DNA from: Candidatus Eiseniibacteriota bacterium
GTDB taxonomy: Bacteria; Eisenbacteria; RBG-16-71-46; CAIMUX01
Assembly: GCA_016712505.1 (NCBI GenBank)
Contig: JADJQY010000001.1
Coordinates: forward strand, 868,001-932,000
Length of the DNA: 64,000 bases
Direction of reading: 5' to 3'
The position numbers and the translations under genes were made by a program. This document shows, one piece after another, positions 35,517 to 43,968 of the stretch (position 1 is its first letter; each line of letters begins with the position of its first letter). A model generated the notes under the pieces. The model was not told the DNA's origin, ran no database searches, and saw only the letters and a program-made list of their open reading frames with translations.

Positions 35517-38486
35517 TTACTGGGCGGTCCGGCTCGAGCTTGCTTGGACCTTCTGAAAATCGCCGGCGCGGATCATGGTCATCTTCGACACATCGAGATG
35601 TCGACGCATCGCTTCCAGGATCTCCTCCGGCGTCAGGTCGGCGACCCTCGCCTCGAACAGCTTGTCCCAGGCGAACGTGCGTCCCTCGAAGGCGCGGGAG
35701 GCGAGTCGATTCGCGAGATCGCCATCGTTCCCGCGTGAAACCTGTCGTCCCTGGAGCCAACCCGATTTTGCCTCCGACACTTCCTCTTCGGTGAATCCGT
35801 CCTTCAGCAATCGCTCCATTTCCTCCACGAACCCCTGCTCCACTCGATCAGCATTCTGCGGCGCGTAGATGGCCCGCGCACTGAAGATCCCGCTCTGATC
35901 GAACGCGTTGGCAAACAACATCGATCCGGCGTTGTAGCAGAGTCCTTCCTTCTGGCGCAGGCGGGACGCGATGCGAGAGTTCAGGAAACCGCCGCCGGTC
36001 ATGAAGTTTCCCAGCGACATGGCCGGGAAGTCCTTGTGATCGTCACCGAGATTCAGCCGCATACCCGCCCGGAAGACGGCGTTCTCCTTGTCCGGCGCTT
36101 CCAGCTTGAGCCTCGCGGCCGGGCGATCGGCGTACGGACTCGGGATGCGCACGAAGGGTGTCTGCGCGTTCCAGCTCCCGAACAGCTCCGTGATCAGGGT
36201 GGTCATCTCCGCCGGATCGAAGTCTCCCACCAGGCAGATCTCCCCCGCGGCCGCCCCGTAGAAGTCGGCGTGAAAATGGCGCACCTGATCGAGGGTGATG
36301 GTCGGGATCTCCGCCAGTTCTTCTTCCGGAGTCGCGGTGTAGCGCACGTCGTCTTTCGGATACGGGGTCAGGTGCCGCGACCACGCTACCTGGGCAATCG
36401 ATGCGGGATCACTGCGCGATTCCTCGATTCCGGCCAGCACCTCCTGCTTCAACAGGTCGAATTCCGTCGGGGAGAAGGCCGGCTGCTTGACGACTTCGGC
36501 GATCAGACGAAGAGAACCCGCCGTATTCTCGCGGGTCGTCTCGAAGCTTCCGAACACCTCGGTGGGGCCGCCGAACACCATGAATCGCGCCTTCAGGCGG
36601 TCGACCTCGTCACGCACCGCCTGCCGGGACTGGTTCTTCGTGCCGCGCATCAGCATCGATCCCGTGAGCTCCGCGATCTGCTGCTTGCCGCGCAGGGCCT
36701 CTTCGTTTCCGATGTGCAGATTCATGGCGAAGTTAACCGTGGAGGCGCGGGTCTTCTTCGGGAGAAGGATCAGCTTCAGGCCGTTCGGCAGGGTAGTGCG
36801 CTGTACGCGCTCCTCGATGTTATCCGGGGTAGGCTCGAAGTCCTCGCCCTCGGCCAGTGCCGCTCCGCCGGTGTAGCCGGCGACGAGTCCCGCAATCTCG
36901 GGGCGAGCTGGGATCTCGACCCGCTCCGGAGTCTCGGTCGGGATATAGGTGCCGACCGTGCGGTTTCCGGGCTGGAGGTAGGCCAGCGCAGCACGCTGCA
37001 CGTCCTGGGCGGTTACCTCGCGGAGGCGGTCACGGTGGAGGAACATCAGGCGCCAATCGCCCATGGCCGACCACTCGGACAGTTCGAGGGCCACCCGTTC
37101 ACTCTGGCGTAGGGTCATCTCCCAGCTCTTGAGCAAGCTCTCACGCGCGCGCGAAACTTCCTCGTCCGTCACCGGGCGAACCGCGAACTCGTCCAGCGCG
37201 GTGAGGAGCGCGGTCCGCGCAGCCTGGATGTCGTCTTCCTTCCGGACCTGGGCGCGGGCGATCAGCACGCCAGGGTCGTGGAGCTGGTAGTTGTAGGCCG
37301 CCACCGACGTGGCCAGACCCGTCTCGACCATCGCCTTGTAGAGTCGACCCGAGGGGGTGTCGCCGCAGATGAAGGCCAGAACCTCGCAGGCGGCAAAGTC
37401 CGGATGCGAGCCGGCCGGGATGTGGTAGGCGAGGCAGAGCGCCTGCACGTCACCGACCCGTTTCAGGGTTACGGAGCGCTCGCCGTCCTGTGGCGGCTCC
37501 ACGGTGTACACCTTCTGCAGCTCTCGCGACGGACGGGGGATCCGGCCGAACTTCTCCGCGATCGTCCCCAGGGTGGCGGCGAGGTCGAAGTCCCCGGACA
37601 AGCTGAGCACCGCGTTGTCGGGCTGGTAGTACGTGCGGTAGAACCCCTGGAGTCGTTCGATCGGCACACTTTCGATGTCGGACCGTGCTCCGATGGTGCT
37701 CTTGCCGTAGTTGTGCCAGAGGAAGGCGGTGGAGAGTACGCGCTCTTCCAGGATCTCTGCGGGGTTGTTCTCACCCATCTCGAATTCGTTGCGCACGACG
37801 GAGAACTCGCTGTCGAGGTCCTTCTTCGCGATGAAGCTGTTGACCATTCGGTCGGCCTCGAGATCGAGGGCCCAATCGAGATTCGCCGGCGTGGCCGCGA
37901 AAGTCTCGAAGTAATTGGTCCGGTCGTACCAGGTGGTGCCGTTCGGGCGCGCGCCGTGGGACGTGAGCTCGTCAGGGATGTTCGGGTGATTCGTGGATCC
38001 CTTGAAGAGCAGGTGTTCGAGCAGGTGGGCCATCCCGGTTTCGCCGTAGTTCTCGTGCCGCGACCCGACCAGATAAGTGATGTTCACCGTGACCGTTTCT
38101 TTGGACGGATCGGGGAAGAGGAGAACCCGTAGGCCGTTCTCGAGCCGGTATTCGCTGATCCCTTCCACCTGGGCCACCTCGGTGACGCCGTTGGGCAGGG
38201 CGATGGTGCTGCGACCGGAGGCCCCCCCGGGGACGGCCGTGTTGACGGCGACGGTGGCGAACACGGTGCTCGGAAGCAAAGCGCCTGCGAGGAAAGTTCC
38301 GATGAGGAGGGCAGTTCGCGGCGTCCCGGCCGGATCAGGTCGACCCGTTCCGCACCAGGGGCGCTCGCCTGCGGGGACGGTGGCTTCGATCGAATCCAGG
38401 TCCGGTGTTGCGGATCGTGCTCGCGAGGCCTCACTGCCCATCCGTGCGTCCTGCGTCGCTGAGGCGCGCGCATTGAGGTTCGACAT
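35517..38486 (-). CDS. M16-family zinc metallopeptidase, two-domain, exported
   Basis: Protein of 989 residues. The ATG at 38486 has AGGGGG about 8 nt upstream. A polar N-terminal stretch of some 55 residues precedes a hydrophobic signal (TALLIGTFLAGALLPSTVFA, about 58-77). The first M16 half has the inverted zinc motif HLLEH at 154-158 and the distal glutamate in ALDLEADRMVN; the second half (about 560-980) is the inactive-type M16 domain (NGLKLILLPKKTRASTVN, FHADFYGAAAGEICLVGDFD, GGFLNSRIASRLRQKEGLCY). Such proteins degrade peptides in the periplasm. It is just upstream of hemL and has its own promoter candidate, preceded by short tandem repeats. Confidence 0.9.
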   Translation of the reverse strand: MSNLNARASATQDARMGSEASRARSATPDLDSIEATVPAGERPWCGTGRPDPAGTPRTALLIGTFLAGALLPSTVFATVAVNTAVPGGASGRSTIALPNGVTEVAQVEGISEYRLENGLRVLLFPDPSKETVTVNITYLVGSRHENYGETGMAHLLEHLLFKGSTNHPNIPDELTSHGARPNGTTWYDRTNYFETFAATPANLDWALDLEADRMVNSFIAKKDLDSEFSVVRNEFEMGENNPAEILEERVLSTAFLWHNYGKSTIGARSDIESVPIERLQGFYRTYYQPDNAVLSLSGDFDLAATLGTIAEKFGRIPRPSRELQKVYTVEPPQDGERSVTLKRVGDVQALCLAYHIPAGSHPDFAACEVLAFICGDTPSGRLYKAMVETGLATSVAAYNYQLHDPGVLIARAQVRKEDDIQAARTALLTALDEFAVRPVTDEEVSRARESLLKSWEMTLRQSERVALELSEWSAMGDWRLMFLHRDRLREVTAQDVQRAALAYLQPGNRTVGTYIPTETPERVEIPARPEIAGLVAGYTGGAALAEGEDFEPTPDNIEERVQRTTLPNGLKLILLPKKTRASTVNFAMNLHIGNEEALRGKQQIAELTGSMLMRGTKNQSRQAVRDEVDRLKARFMVFGGPTEVFGSFETTRENTAGSLRLIAEVVKQPAFSPTEFDLLKQEVLAGIEESRSDPASIAQVAWSRHLTPYPKDDVRYTATPEEELAEIPTITLDQVRHFHADFYGAAAGEICLVGDFDPAEMTTLITELFGSWNAQTPFVRIPSPYADRPAARLKLEAPDKENAVFRAGMRLNLGDDHKDFPAMSLGNFMTGGGFLNSRIASRLRQKEGLCYNAGSMLFANAFDQSGIFSARAIYAPQNADRVEQGFVEEMERLLKDGFTEEEVSEAKSGWLQGRQVSRGNDGDLANRLASRAFEGRTFAWDKLFEARVADLTPEEILEAMRRHLDVSKMTMIRAGDFQKVQASSSRTAQ

Positions 38487-38600
38487 GCCAGTTCCCCCTT
38501 CAAAGGTGATCCATCGCGGCAGGGACAGCGCAGCACAGCGCGGCGCTGCGCTGGATTGCGCCGGGTCGGTGCGGTCCGGCCCAGGCCGGCGCACGCCAGC

Positions 38601-38630
38601 GCAAGTCGGCGCAAGTCGGCGCAAGTCGGC
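38601..38630. repeat. 10-bp tandem repeat, three copies
   Basis: GCAAGTCGGC three times without a gap, with a degenerate copy before it (GCACGCCAGC). It lies in the leader of the M16 protease transcript, between promoter and start codon. Confidence 0.85.
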
Positions 38631-38647
38631 GCACCACAATCGGGCGC

Positions 38648-38676
38648 AGTCTAATCAACGGAGCCTCGGACTGCAA
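38648..38676 (-). promoter_or_regulatory. Candidate promoter of the M16-hemL operon
   Basis: On the minus strand TTGCAG (38671-38676), a 17-nt spacer and TAGACT (38648-38653). It would start near 38641, giving a leader of about 155 nt that includes the 10-bp tandem repeats. Confidence 0.55.
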
Positions 38677-38694
38677 AAGCCGCCCGCCGCACTG

Positions 38695-38760
38695 CCCGCG
38701 CGGTTGCCCGCGCGGATTCCGGCGCGGATGCCCGCGCGGTTGCCCGCGCGGATTCCGGCG
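38695..38760. repeat. 12-bp-period GC-rich tandem repeat
   Basis: Two identical 30-bp blocks (38695-38724 and 38731-38760) built from a 12-bp-period element of the type CCCGCGCGGNT. On the plus strand one frame reads L/I-P-A-R repeats. It lies just upstream of the M16 promoter. Confidence 0.85.
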
Positions 38761-38878
38761 CCGCGTCTCCACTTCCAGTGCTGATTGGCTTGGAGCGGCG
38801 GAGGAATTCGACCGTCGGCCCACGGAGGATAGCGTCGCATCGGACGTTTCCGGACGCCGCGGAGGTGAGTGTGCCGTC

Positions 38879-40204
38879 TCAGGACCGGTTCGCGTCCGAC
38901 TCCGGCGCGCTCATCTGGCGCCCAGCCGCGACCAGCGACTCCTTGAGCGCCAGTGCTGCCCGCGTGCGATGAAGGTCCGCGCGATAGATGAGCTTGATCT
39001 TGTCATCAAAGGCGGGCAGTTCGGGATGGAGCGGCCGGAACGCCTTGCCGTATCCGTATCGCGCGACCCGTTCCGGCAGAATTCCGAGCGCGAATCCAGC
39101 CGCAGTCAGGCTTTTCACCAGCTCATAGTCCCCGCAGGAGATCGTTCGGGATGGGGCGCACCCCAGCACGTTGAGTCGGCGGAGGAGCTCCCGGCTCTGG
39201 TCAAATCGCTCGGCGTACGCGACCGGGCCGCGCCTGAGGAGCGTCTGGGCAAACGAGGCCGATGTCGCCGGCGGTTGCGCCCCCTCCGCCCCAACCTCCG
39301 GCGGGCGCCTGGGGTTGGGGCCGGACGCGCCGTCGCCCCCTCCGGCTTCGGTCCCGGCCCCTTCTCCCGCCCCAGTGACGGCTCCGCCCGCGGCCGCGGG
39401 AGTTTCTCCACCTGCCTGACCGCGGCGGTCACCCTCCCAGTGAGCCGCGCCTGCCGCCCGTGTTCCGCCTCCCTGCGAATTCTCGACCGCACCACCGCGC
39501 GCTTCGCCCTCGATCGCGCGTCCCGCCGGCGGATTTTCCAGAGTCGCCGATGTCCGGTCACCGCCCTGATCCGTCGGCGTCCTCACAGGGTATGCCGCCA
39601 CAGGGTCATCGAGCGCGAGCGGCGGCGGAAAGCCGAGGCCCGGGGCCCCGGTGGCCGGACCGCCCTCCATCGCCGACAGGAATGCATCCGTCATGAAGAT
39701 CGCCTGAAGGTCACGAAACAGCTCGACGACCACCAGGTCGGGATGTGGCTTGGGGTTCACCACCAGACCAAAGTGAACATCCCGGGCGATGACCCGGTGC
39801 CACACGTCGGGCGATGGTCCGGTCCAGATCGACAGTTCCACCCGAGAGTCCGCTTGCCAGAACTCTCCGAGGAACCTGGGCAGGAAGTAGCTCCCCAGCG
39901 ACGGGTGGCAACCGATCACGAAACTGCCAACCTGCTGCTCCTCCAGGCCGTGGATCCGCTGTTCGACGAAATCCAGCTGCGAGAGGATGTCCCGGGTCTG
40001 TTCGAGGAGTTCACGCCCGGTCGCGGTGAGCTGGACGCCGTTTCGGGCTCGATGAAAGAGAATGGTTCTCAGACTCTGTTCGAGATTCCGGATCGCAACG
40101 GTCAGTGTGGGCTGGCTCACGCGCAGAACCCGCGCCGCACGGGTCATGCTTCCTTCCTCCGCAACTACTTTGAAATAGCGGAGTTGTACGAGATCCATCG
40201 GCAC
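38879..40204 (-). CDS. LysR-family regulator with a ~150-residue low-complexity insertion
   Basis: Protein of 441 residues, against about 300 for typical LysR regulators. The N-terminal helix-turn-helix is normal (LRYFKVVAEEGSMTRAARVL, VSQPTLTVAIRNLEQ, LTATGRELLEQTRDIL). The effector domain begins normally (VIGCHPSLGSYFLPRFL, LVVNPKPHPDLVV) but at about residue 178 it is interrupted by some 150 residues rich in Gly, Ala, Glu and Pro. The domain resumes at LLRRGPVAYAERFDQSRELL and ends with ALKESLVAAGRQMS. The GTG at 40204 has GGAGG 7 nt upstream. Three TAGTTC elements lie in its own upstream region. The regulated genes are unknown. Confidence 0.85.
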   Translation of the reverse strand: MPMDLVQLRYFKVVAEEGSMTRAARVLRVSQPTLTVAIRNLEQSLRTILFHRARNGVQLTATGRELLEQTRDILSQLDFVEQRIHGLEEQQVGSFVIGCHPSLGSYFLPRFLGEFWQADSRVELSIWTGPSPDVWHRVIARDVHFGLVVNPKPHPDLVVVELFRDLQAIFMTDAFLSAMEGGPATGAPGLGFPPPLALDDPVAAYPVRTPTDQGGDRTSATLENPPAGRAIEGEARGGAVENSQGGGTRAAGAAHWEGDRRGQAGGETPAAAGGAVTGAGEGAGTEAGGGDGASGPNPRRPPEVGAEGAQPPATSASFAQTLLRRGPVAYAERFDQSRELLRRLNVLGCAPSRTISCGDYELVKSLTAAGFALGILPERVARYGYGKAFRPLHPELPAFDDKIKLIYRADLHRTRAALALKESLVAAGRQMSAPESDANRS

Positions 40205-40903
40205 GTCTGCGCCTCCATGTCTCAGTAGTTCGAACCGGGACTATGACGAATTCAGGTTACATAGTTCCACGCTATGGGAGTAATGAAGATTCTGTAGTTC
40301 AGCGAATCCTGCATGGCCCCTAGATTCGACCTCGGTTCTCCACGGGCGTTCCAGAAGTTCCCGGCGGAGCGGAGGGTTCGTACCGAGAGAACCGCACAAG
40401 GAGCGAGCGGGCGGCCATGACGGAAGGAGACCCCGTCGGGCCGCCCGTCAGCATTTGGGGGGAGGCACTCCTCCGAAGGGTGCCCGGTTTGGCCGGCCGG
40501 AATCCGCGATCATCGGCACGCTGTTACGGCGCTCCGGGGATTGCCCGACGGAGTGCGTAGACTCCGCGAGGGGGTTCGCACCCGTCGACCCACAGACCCC
40601 GAATCATCGTCGCGCCGAGGGCGTAGCTGCGCGCAAGCCCACTCCAGGGTCGGACCCTGCGACCTGAGTAGAATCCCCGATGCGACGGACGCCCATCGGC
40701 GTCAGGCGATAGCTAGGAAGTTCTGGTGTAGGCCGATCCGCGCCCCCCCGGCCCGGGACAAGGGGTCGAGCAGTACTGCCCCCGCCTCCGGGGCCCGCTC
40801 CCTTCACGGACCGGTGCCAGTATCCTGTTGCTCGGGTCCTCGGCACGAGGTTCAATTCCATCCGGGGGAGCGACGGTGGGTGTTTGCCAAGGGGGTGAAG
40901 AGA
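40205..40903. other. Long gene-poor stretch between LysR and DinB genes
   Basis: About 700 bp. Its left end holds the LysR binding-site candidates. Around 40408-40447 a 9-bp GC-rich stem (CGGGCGGCC / GGCCGCCCG) encloses about 21 nt. From 40541 the DinB frame is open without a stop, but the residues before 40904 are low in character and unlikely to be protein. I see no gene. Confidence 0.4.
40226..40300. promoter_or_regulatory. Candidate LysR binding array (three TAGTTC elements and a dyad)
   Basis: TAGTTC occurs at 40226, 40262 and 40295. The middle one is inside the dyad CATAG-N7-CTATG (40260-40276), which fits the T-N11-A pattern of LysR boxes. The array lies 22-96 bp upstream of the LysR start codon, where such regulators usually bind to control themselves. 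Confidence 0.45.
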
Positions 40904-41428
40904 GTGTCAGCCTTTCCGATTGCGCGGCCTGAGGTCGAGGAGTATCCGGCGTACTACCGAACCTACGTGGACAAACTCGCTGGTGCCGACGCTATTCGTC
41001 TGCTCGGCGGCCAGAGGGATGCCGCAATCACCTCGCTGCGATCGATCTCGGAGGAGCGCTCCGTGTTCCGGTACGCACCGGAGAAGTGGAGCATCCGGGA
41101 GCTGCTGGGGCATCTGATCGACTCCGAGCGCGTGTTCACCTACCGGGCGCTTCGCTTCGCCCGCGCGGACGCTACACCGCTGGCGGGATTCGACGAGGAC
41201 GCGTATGTCCGGGCCAGCGGATACCACGTCAGGGACTTCCGTGACATCGTCGACGAGTTCGAATCGGTCCGGGGTGCAACCCTGTCGTTCTTCGGGGGGC
41301 TCACACCAGAGCAATCGATGCTCCGGGGAACGGCCAACCAGGGGGCGTTCACCGTCCGGGCCCTCGCCTACATCGTCGGCGGGCATGTCGAGCACCACCT
41401 GGGAGTGCTGCGAGACCGGTATCTGTAG
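40904..41428 (+). CDS. DinB-family protein
   Basis: Protein of about 174 residues of the DinB/YfiT-like four-helix fold. Family blocks: FPIARPEVEEYPAYYRTYV at the start, YAPEKWSIRELLGHLIDSER with the first metal-binding His, and the C-terminal YIVGGHVEHHLGVLRDRYL with the HxxHH metal ligands. Start uncertain: GTGs at 40880, 40895 and 40904 are all in frame; I use 40904 because the family motif begins there. Function is probably a metal-dependent thiol transferase or hydrolase, unassigned. It is the only plus-strand gene between 34 and 59 kb, and the HNH frame on the other strand reads through all of it. Confidence 0.85.
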   Translation: MSAFPIARPEVEEYPAYYRTYVDKLAGADAIRLLGGQRDAAITSLRSISEERSVFRYAPEKWSIRELLGHLIDSERVFTYRALRFARADATPLAGFDEDAYVRASGYHVRDFRDIVDEFESVRGATLSFFGGLTPEQSMLRGTANQGAFTVRALAYIVGGHVEHHLGVLRDRYL

Positions 41429-43483
41429 ACTGTCCAGGTCTCCAAGGTTGGATTCCGTCGCATCCGCCCTCTCGCGAGCGGCATCCACCGGCAACTCCGT
41501 CCGGACAGAGTTGATGCGCCACGATTCGATGCCCCAGCGCTCCGCGAGGTGACGGCCGGAGTTCGCAACGTCTCCGTCGAGACGGTACGACCCCAGAGCG
41601 TCGAGGGTCGAGTTGCCGTCCCGGACCCGCCCTTCTCCGCCTCTCTTCCGCGGCAGCTTTCGCGGACGATCCTCATAGGCATTGTGCGCGCGACAACGCA
41701 GCGAGAGGTTGTCCACCGTATCGGTTCCTCCTTGCGAGTACGGGATCATGTGGTGGTACTCGAGGAATGCCGTGGAGGTGCATCGACGGCCGCTGCGGGC
41801 AACGAATGCACATCTGGCTCCATCGCGCTTCCACACTGCCCGGCGGATCGGCGCAGGAATCGGCGGACGGGGGCTCGAGCTCGATTTTGCCGGGCCGCCG
41901 GAGTCCGGACTTGCGGCTGACCCAGGGGTCCTACCGGACTTCGAGTTCCTACCGGACTTCGCGTGCCTGCCGGATTTCGCGACTCCCGGATCACGACCCT
42001 CGGTATCGGTAGCCGTGGTTCGCCCGCCGGCAGGTTGGGCGCCGATCGGTTCGGGGAGCGGTGGCCGGAGCCCCTGCCTCGGGCGAGATTCCCTTTCCTG
42101 GGTCGGCCTTCGCGCCGCTTTACCCGGAGTGTCGTCGGGACTGGTTCGAGGCGTCCGACTGAGCCCACACTTCCGCGCTTCGAGCCGGGCGATCAGTTCG
42201 ATCAGCGCCAGATCGATGATGTCCGCGACGTCATTGCGCGGGATGCGATGGCGGAGCAACGCCTGTGCTCTGGCGATTCGATCCCAGGTGTCCGCAGTGG
42301 CGGTGAAGTGGATCCGAAACAGCTTCGGTCCGAGCTGTTGCACCTCGCCGCGGGGCGCCTGTGTCGACCCATGACACTCGATCGCTGTGAAGATCGGAGA
42401 TTGCCCGAGTTGACTCCGATCGGCTGCCGTCGTCAGTTCCCGCAACGGTGTCAGCGCGTCCTCCGTGGTTTCCCCCGTTTGTGCCGCTGCGCGCGAGTAC
42501 TCATCCCCGTCTGCACGCAGCTCCGCGGTCCTCGGAGTCGAGGCGACCTTGTGCGGTCGGGCAGGATCCATCCTGGGACCATTCGCCAGCTCTTGGTTGG
42601 CGTCGTGACTCACGTCCGTGGCGTGGAGGTCTGGGCCGGGATCGCTACTCACCGTGGCGCGGCCCCGTGGCCCCTGCGTGTCACCGCCCGAGAGATGGCT
42701 GGCGATCGCAGGGTTCGGCGCGTGCGCCGTGAGGGTGATCGTGGCAGGAGGGCTCGCGAAGGCGCCTGCGCCAGCCGCCGCTGCCGGGCCAGCTGCAGAC
42801 CTCTGCGACATCGGCGGGAGGAGACGGCGAACGATCGTCCGCGGAACCGCGACCGGGCGCTCGTGTGCGACCAAGGCCTGGATCTCGCGCTTGGTGCGGT
42901 TCGATGCCCCCGAGAGAAGACGCGCGCTGTTGGTCGTCGAAAGCACCGGTGCGAGGACTGAGATCCCGCTCAAGTGGAGTGAGCCGTCGTGCATGCGCGA
43001 AAGGAGTTCCGGGTACCTTTGCGCGAGACGCGCCGCGGTGATTCTCAGATAAGCAGCCGGTTCGGAAAGGTGCAGCACCTCCACGCAATACGCGAACATC
43101 GACGAGCAGCCGCGCCGCAGGTAGAGCTGCCGGCGGTCGAACTCAGCGAGGTGGGAGACGAGCTGAGCGGTACTCGCGCGCTCCCGGCGCAGCATCCGTC
43201 GCATGCGGAGCGTAAGAGCGCGGTCGCTGATCAGAGGGAGTTCCGATTGCAGACGGGCCAGCCAGTCGACGTCGGTGGGCTGCGATGTAGTTTCGGGACA
43301 CCGCGTCCCCCCGGACGTGGCCGCTGCCGCGAAGACCGAACTCGCACCAGCCGGTCCGGCGTGCTCCGGCTTCGTCGGCCGGTAGCCTGACCCTTCGGAA
43401 GGTGTCACCCCCGTCCGCACCACGCTGTCCGAAGCTGATGCCGACCGTGCCTGCTGCCGCTGGACTCTGTGCGCCATGACCAT
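40907..43483 (-). CDS. HNH endonuclease of the DUF222-like multicopy family; C-terminal part antisense to DinB
   Basis: Open frame of 858 residues. About residues 60-230 are the helical N-terminal domain common in these proteins (LTLRMRRMLRRERASTAQLV, AEFDRRQLYLRRGCSSMFAY, LHLSEPAAYLRI). A long Pro/Ser/Thr-rich linker includes an 18-bp tandem repeat. The HNH nuclease is at about 560-620 (VWKRDGARCAFVARSGRRC, LEYHHMIPYSQGGTD, DNLSLRCRAHNAYED). The family usually ends soon after the HNH; here NSVRTEL, near 41500, looks like that end. The last 170-200 residues lie antisense to DinB and are probably not native, so a stop may have been lost. Related proteins are often multicopy and scattered, suggesting a mobile habit. 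Confidence 0.72.
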   Translation of the reverse strand: MVMAHRVQRQQARSASASDSVVRTGVTPSEGSGYRPTKPEHAGPAGASSVFAAAATSGGTRCPETTSQPTDVDWLARLQSELPLISDRALTLRMRRMLRRERASTAQLVSHLAEFDRRQLYLRRGCSSMFAYCVEVLHLSEPAAYLRITAARLAQRYPELLSRMHDGSLHLSGISVLAPVLSTTNSARLLSGASNRTKREIQALVAHERPVAVPRTIVRRLLPPMSQRSAAGPAAAAGAGAFASPPATITLTAHAPNPAIASHLSGGDTQGPRGRATVSSDPGPDLHATDVSHDANQELANGPRMDPARPHKVASTPRTAELRADGDEYSRAAAQTGETTEDALTPLRELTTAADRSQLGQSPIFTAIECHGSTQAPRGEVQQLGPKLFRIHFTATADTWDRIARAQALLRHRIPRNDVADIIDLALIELIARLEARKCGLSRTPRTSPDDTPGKAARRPTQERESRPRQGLRPPLPEPIGAQPAGGRTTATDTEGRDPGVAKSGRHAKSGRNSKSGRTPGSAASPDSGGPAKSSSSPRPPIPAPIRRAVWKRDGARCAFVARSGRRCTSTAFLEYHHMIPYSQGGTDTVDNLSLRCRAHNAYEDRPRKLPRKRGGEGRVRDGNSTLDALGSYRLDGDVANSGRHLAERWGIESWRINSVRTELPVDAARERADATESNLGDLDSLQIPVSQHSQVVLDMPADDVGEGPDGERPLVGRSPEHRLLWCEPPEERQGCTPDRFELVDDVTEVPDVVSAGPDIRVLVESRQRCSVRAGEAKRPVGEHALGVDQMPQQLPDAPLLRCVPEHGALLRDRSQRGDCGIPLAAEQTNSVGTSEFVHVGSVVRRILLDLRPRNRKG
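41931..41984. repeat. 18-bp tandem repeat inside the HNH gene linker
   Basis: Three imperfect copies of an 18-bp unit (core CTACCGGACTTCG). On the minus strand they encode a six-residue repeat (KSGRHA, KSGRNS, KSGRTP) in the linker before the HNH domain. Confidence 0.8.
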
Positions 43484-43968
43484 GCCCGCCTCTCCACGTC
43501 GATAGGGTTCTCGGAGTCCACGCTGGGTTCAACCACCGCTGCCGCACCTCGCTTCATCGATCCCCGGGCGGCTACACCTGCGGTCGGAGCAGCGACGTAT
43601 TGGCGTCGCTGGCGTCGATCCGTGGAAGCAGACTCGCGAAATGCGTGCCGAGATCCAAAGGCGCCGTGGGCTACTTCGCGGGCGGGACGTGGCGAGGAGA
43701 GTGGCGGATCGGGCGGATCGGTCGAACCGGGCGGATCGGCGCGTGGGTTCGAGACTCATTTCGCCTGCCACCGGCCGTCGGTCGCAGGCAGCTCAGCTCA
43801 ACCCGCCGGTCGAAGTCAACCCGACGGACGCCCGTGTCGACGCCACCTCCTCGAGACCAGCCCGTCGCCGGTGGGCGAAAGGTGGAATCGGGCCGGAAGA
43901 GAGTGAGGCGCCACACCTGAGCTCGCCCCGGTACGCTCCCACGAAGAGGAGCAGGGACGACCTGGCCG
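43484..43968. other. Gene-free stretch between HNH and hemB genes
   Basis: About 485 bp. GC-rich with minor internal repetition (CGGGCGGATCGG twice near 43710-43740). Plus-strand frames of 100-145 codons cross it, but their content is Arg/Ser-rich and none has a start context or recognisable family. It should hold the promoter of the HNH gene and the 3' end of the hem transcript. Confidence 0.4.

Larger units (their letters stand above)
38487..38878. other. Gene-free stretch between the LysR gene and the M16 protease
   Basis: About 390 bp. It holds a good minus-strand promoter for the protease and two short tandem repeat tracts, listed separately. Several plus-strand frames stay open here only because of the repeats and the GC content; none has a ribosome site or recognisable protein. 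Confidence 0.5.

Noticed and set aside
38588..38760. Possible CRISPR-like repeats
   Set aside because: Units of 10-12 bp without unique spacers of constant length; these are simple tandem repeats.
40840..40875. A tRNA-like T-loop string GGTTCAATTCC
   Set aside because: The flanking bases do not form a T-stem or an acceptor stem, so no tRNA is supported.
40541..40903. Upstream extension of the DinB frame by about 120 codons
   Set aside because: No domain character, no ribosome site; the family N-terminal motif starts at 40904.
41430..43483. HNH gene as a group I/II intron or insertion sequence
   Set aside because: No intron core, terminal inverted repeats or target duplication could be found around it.
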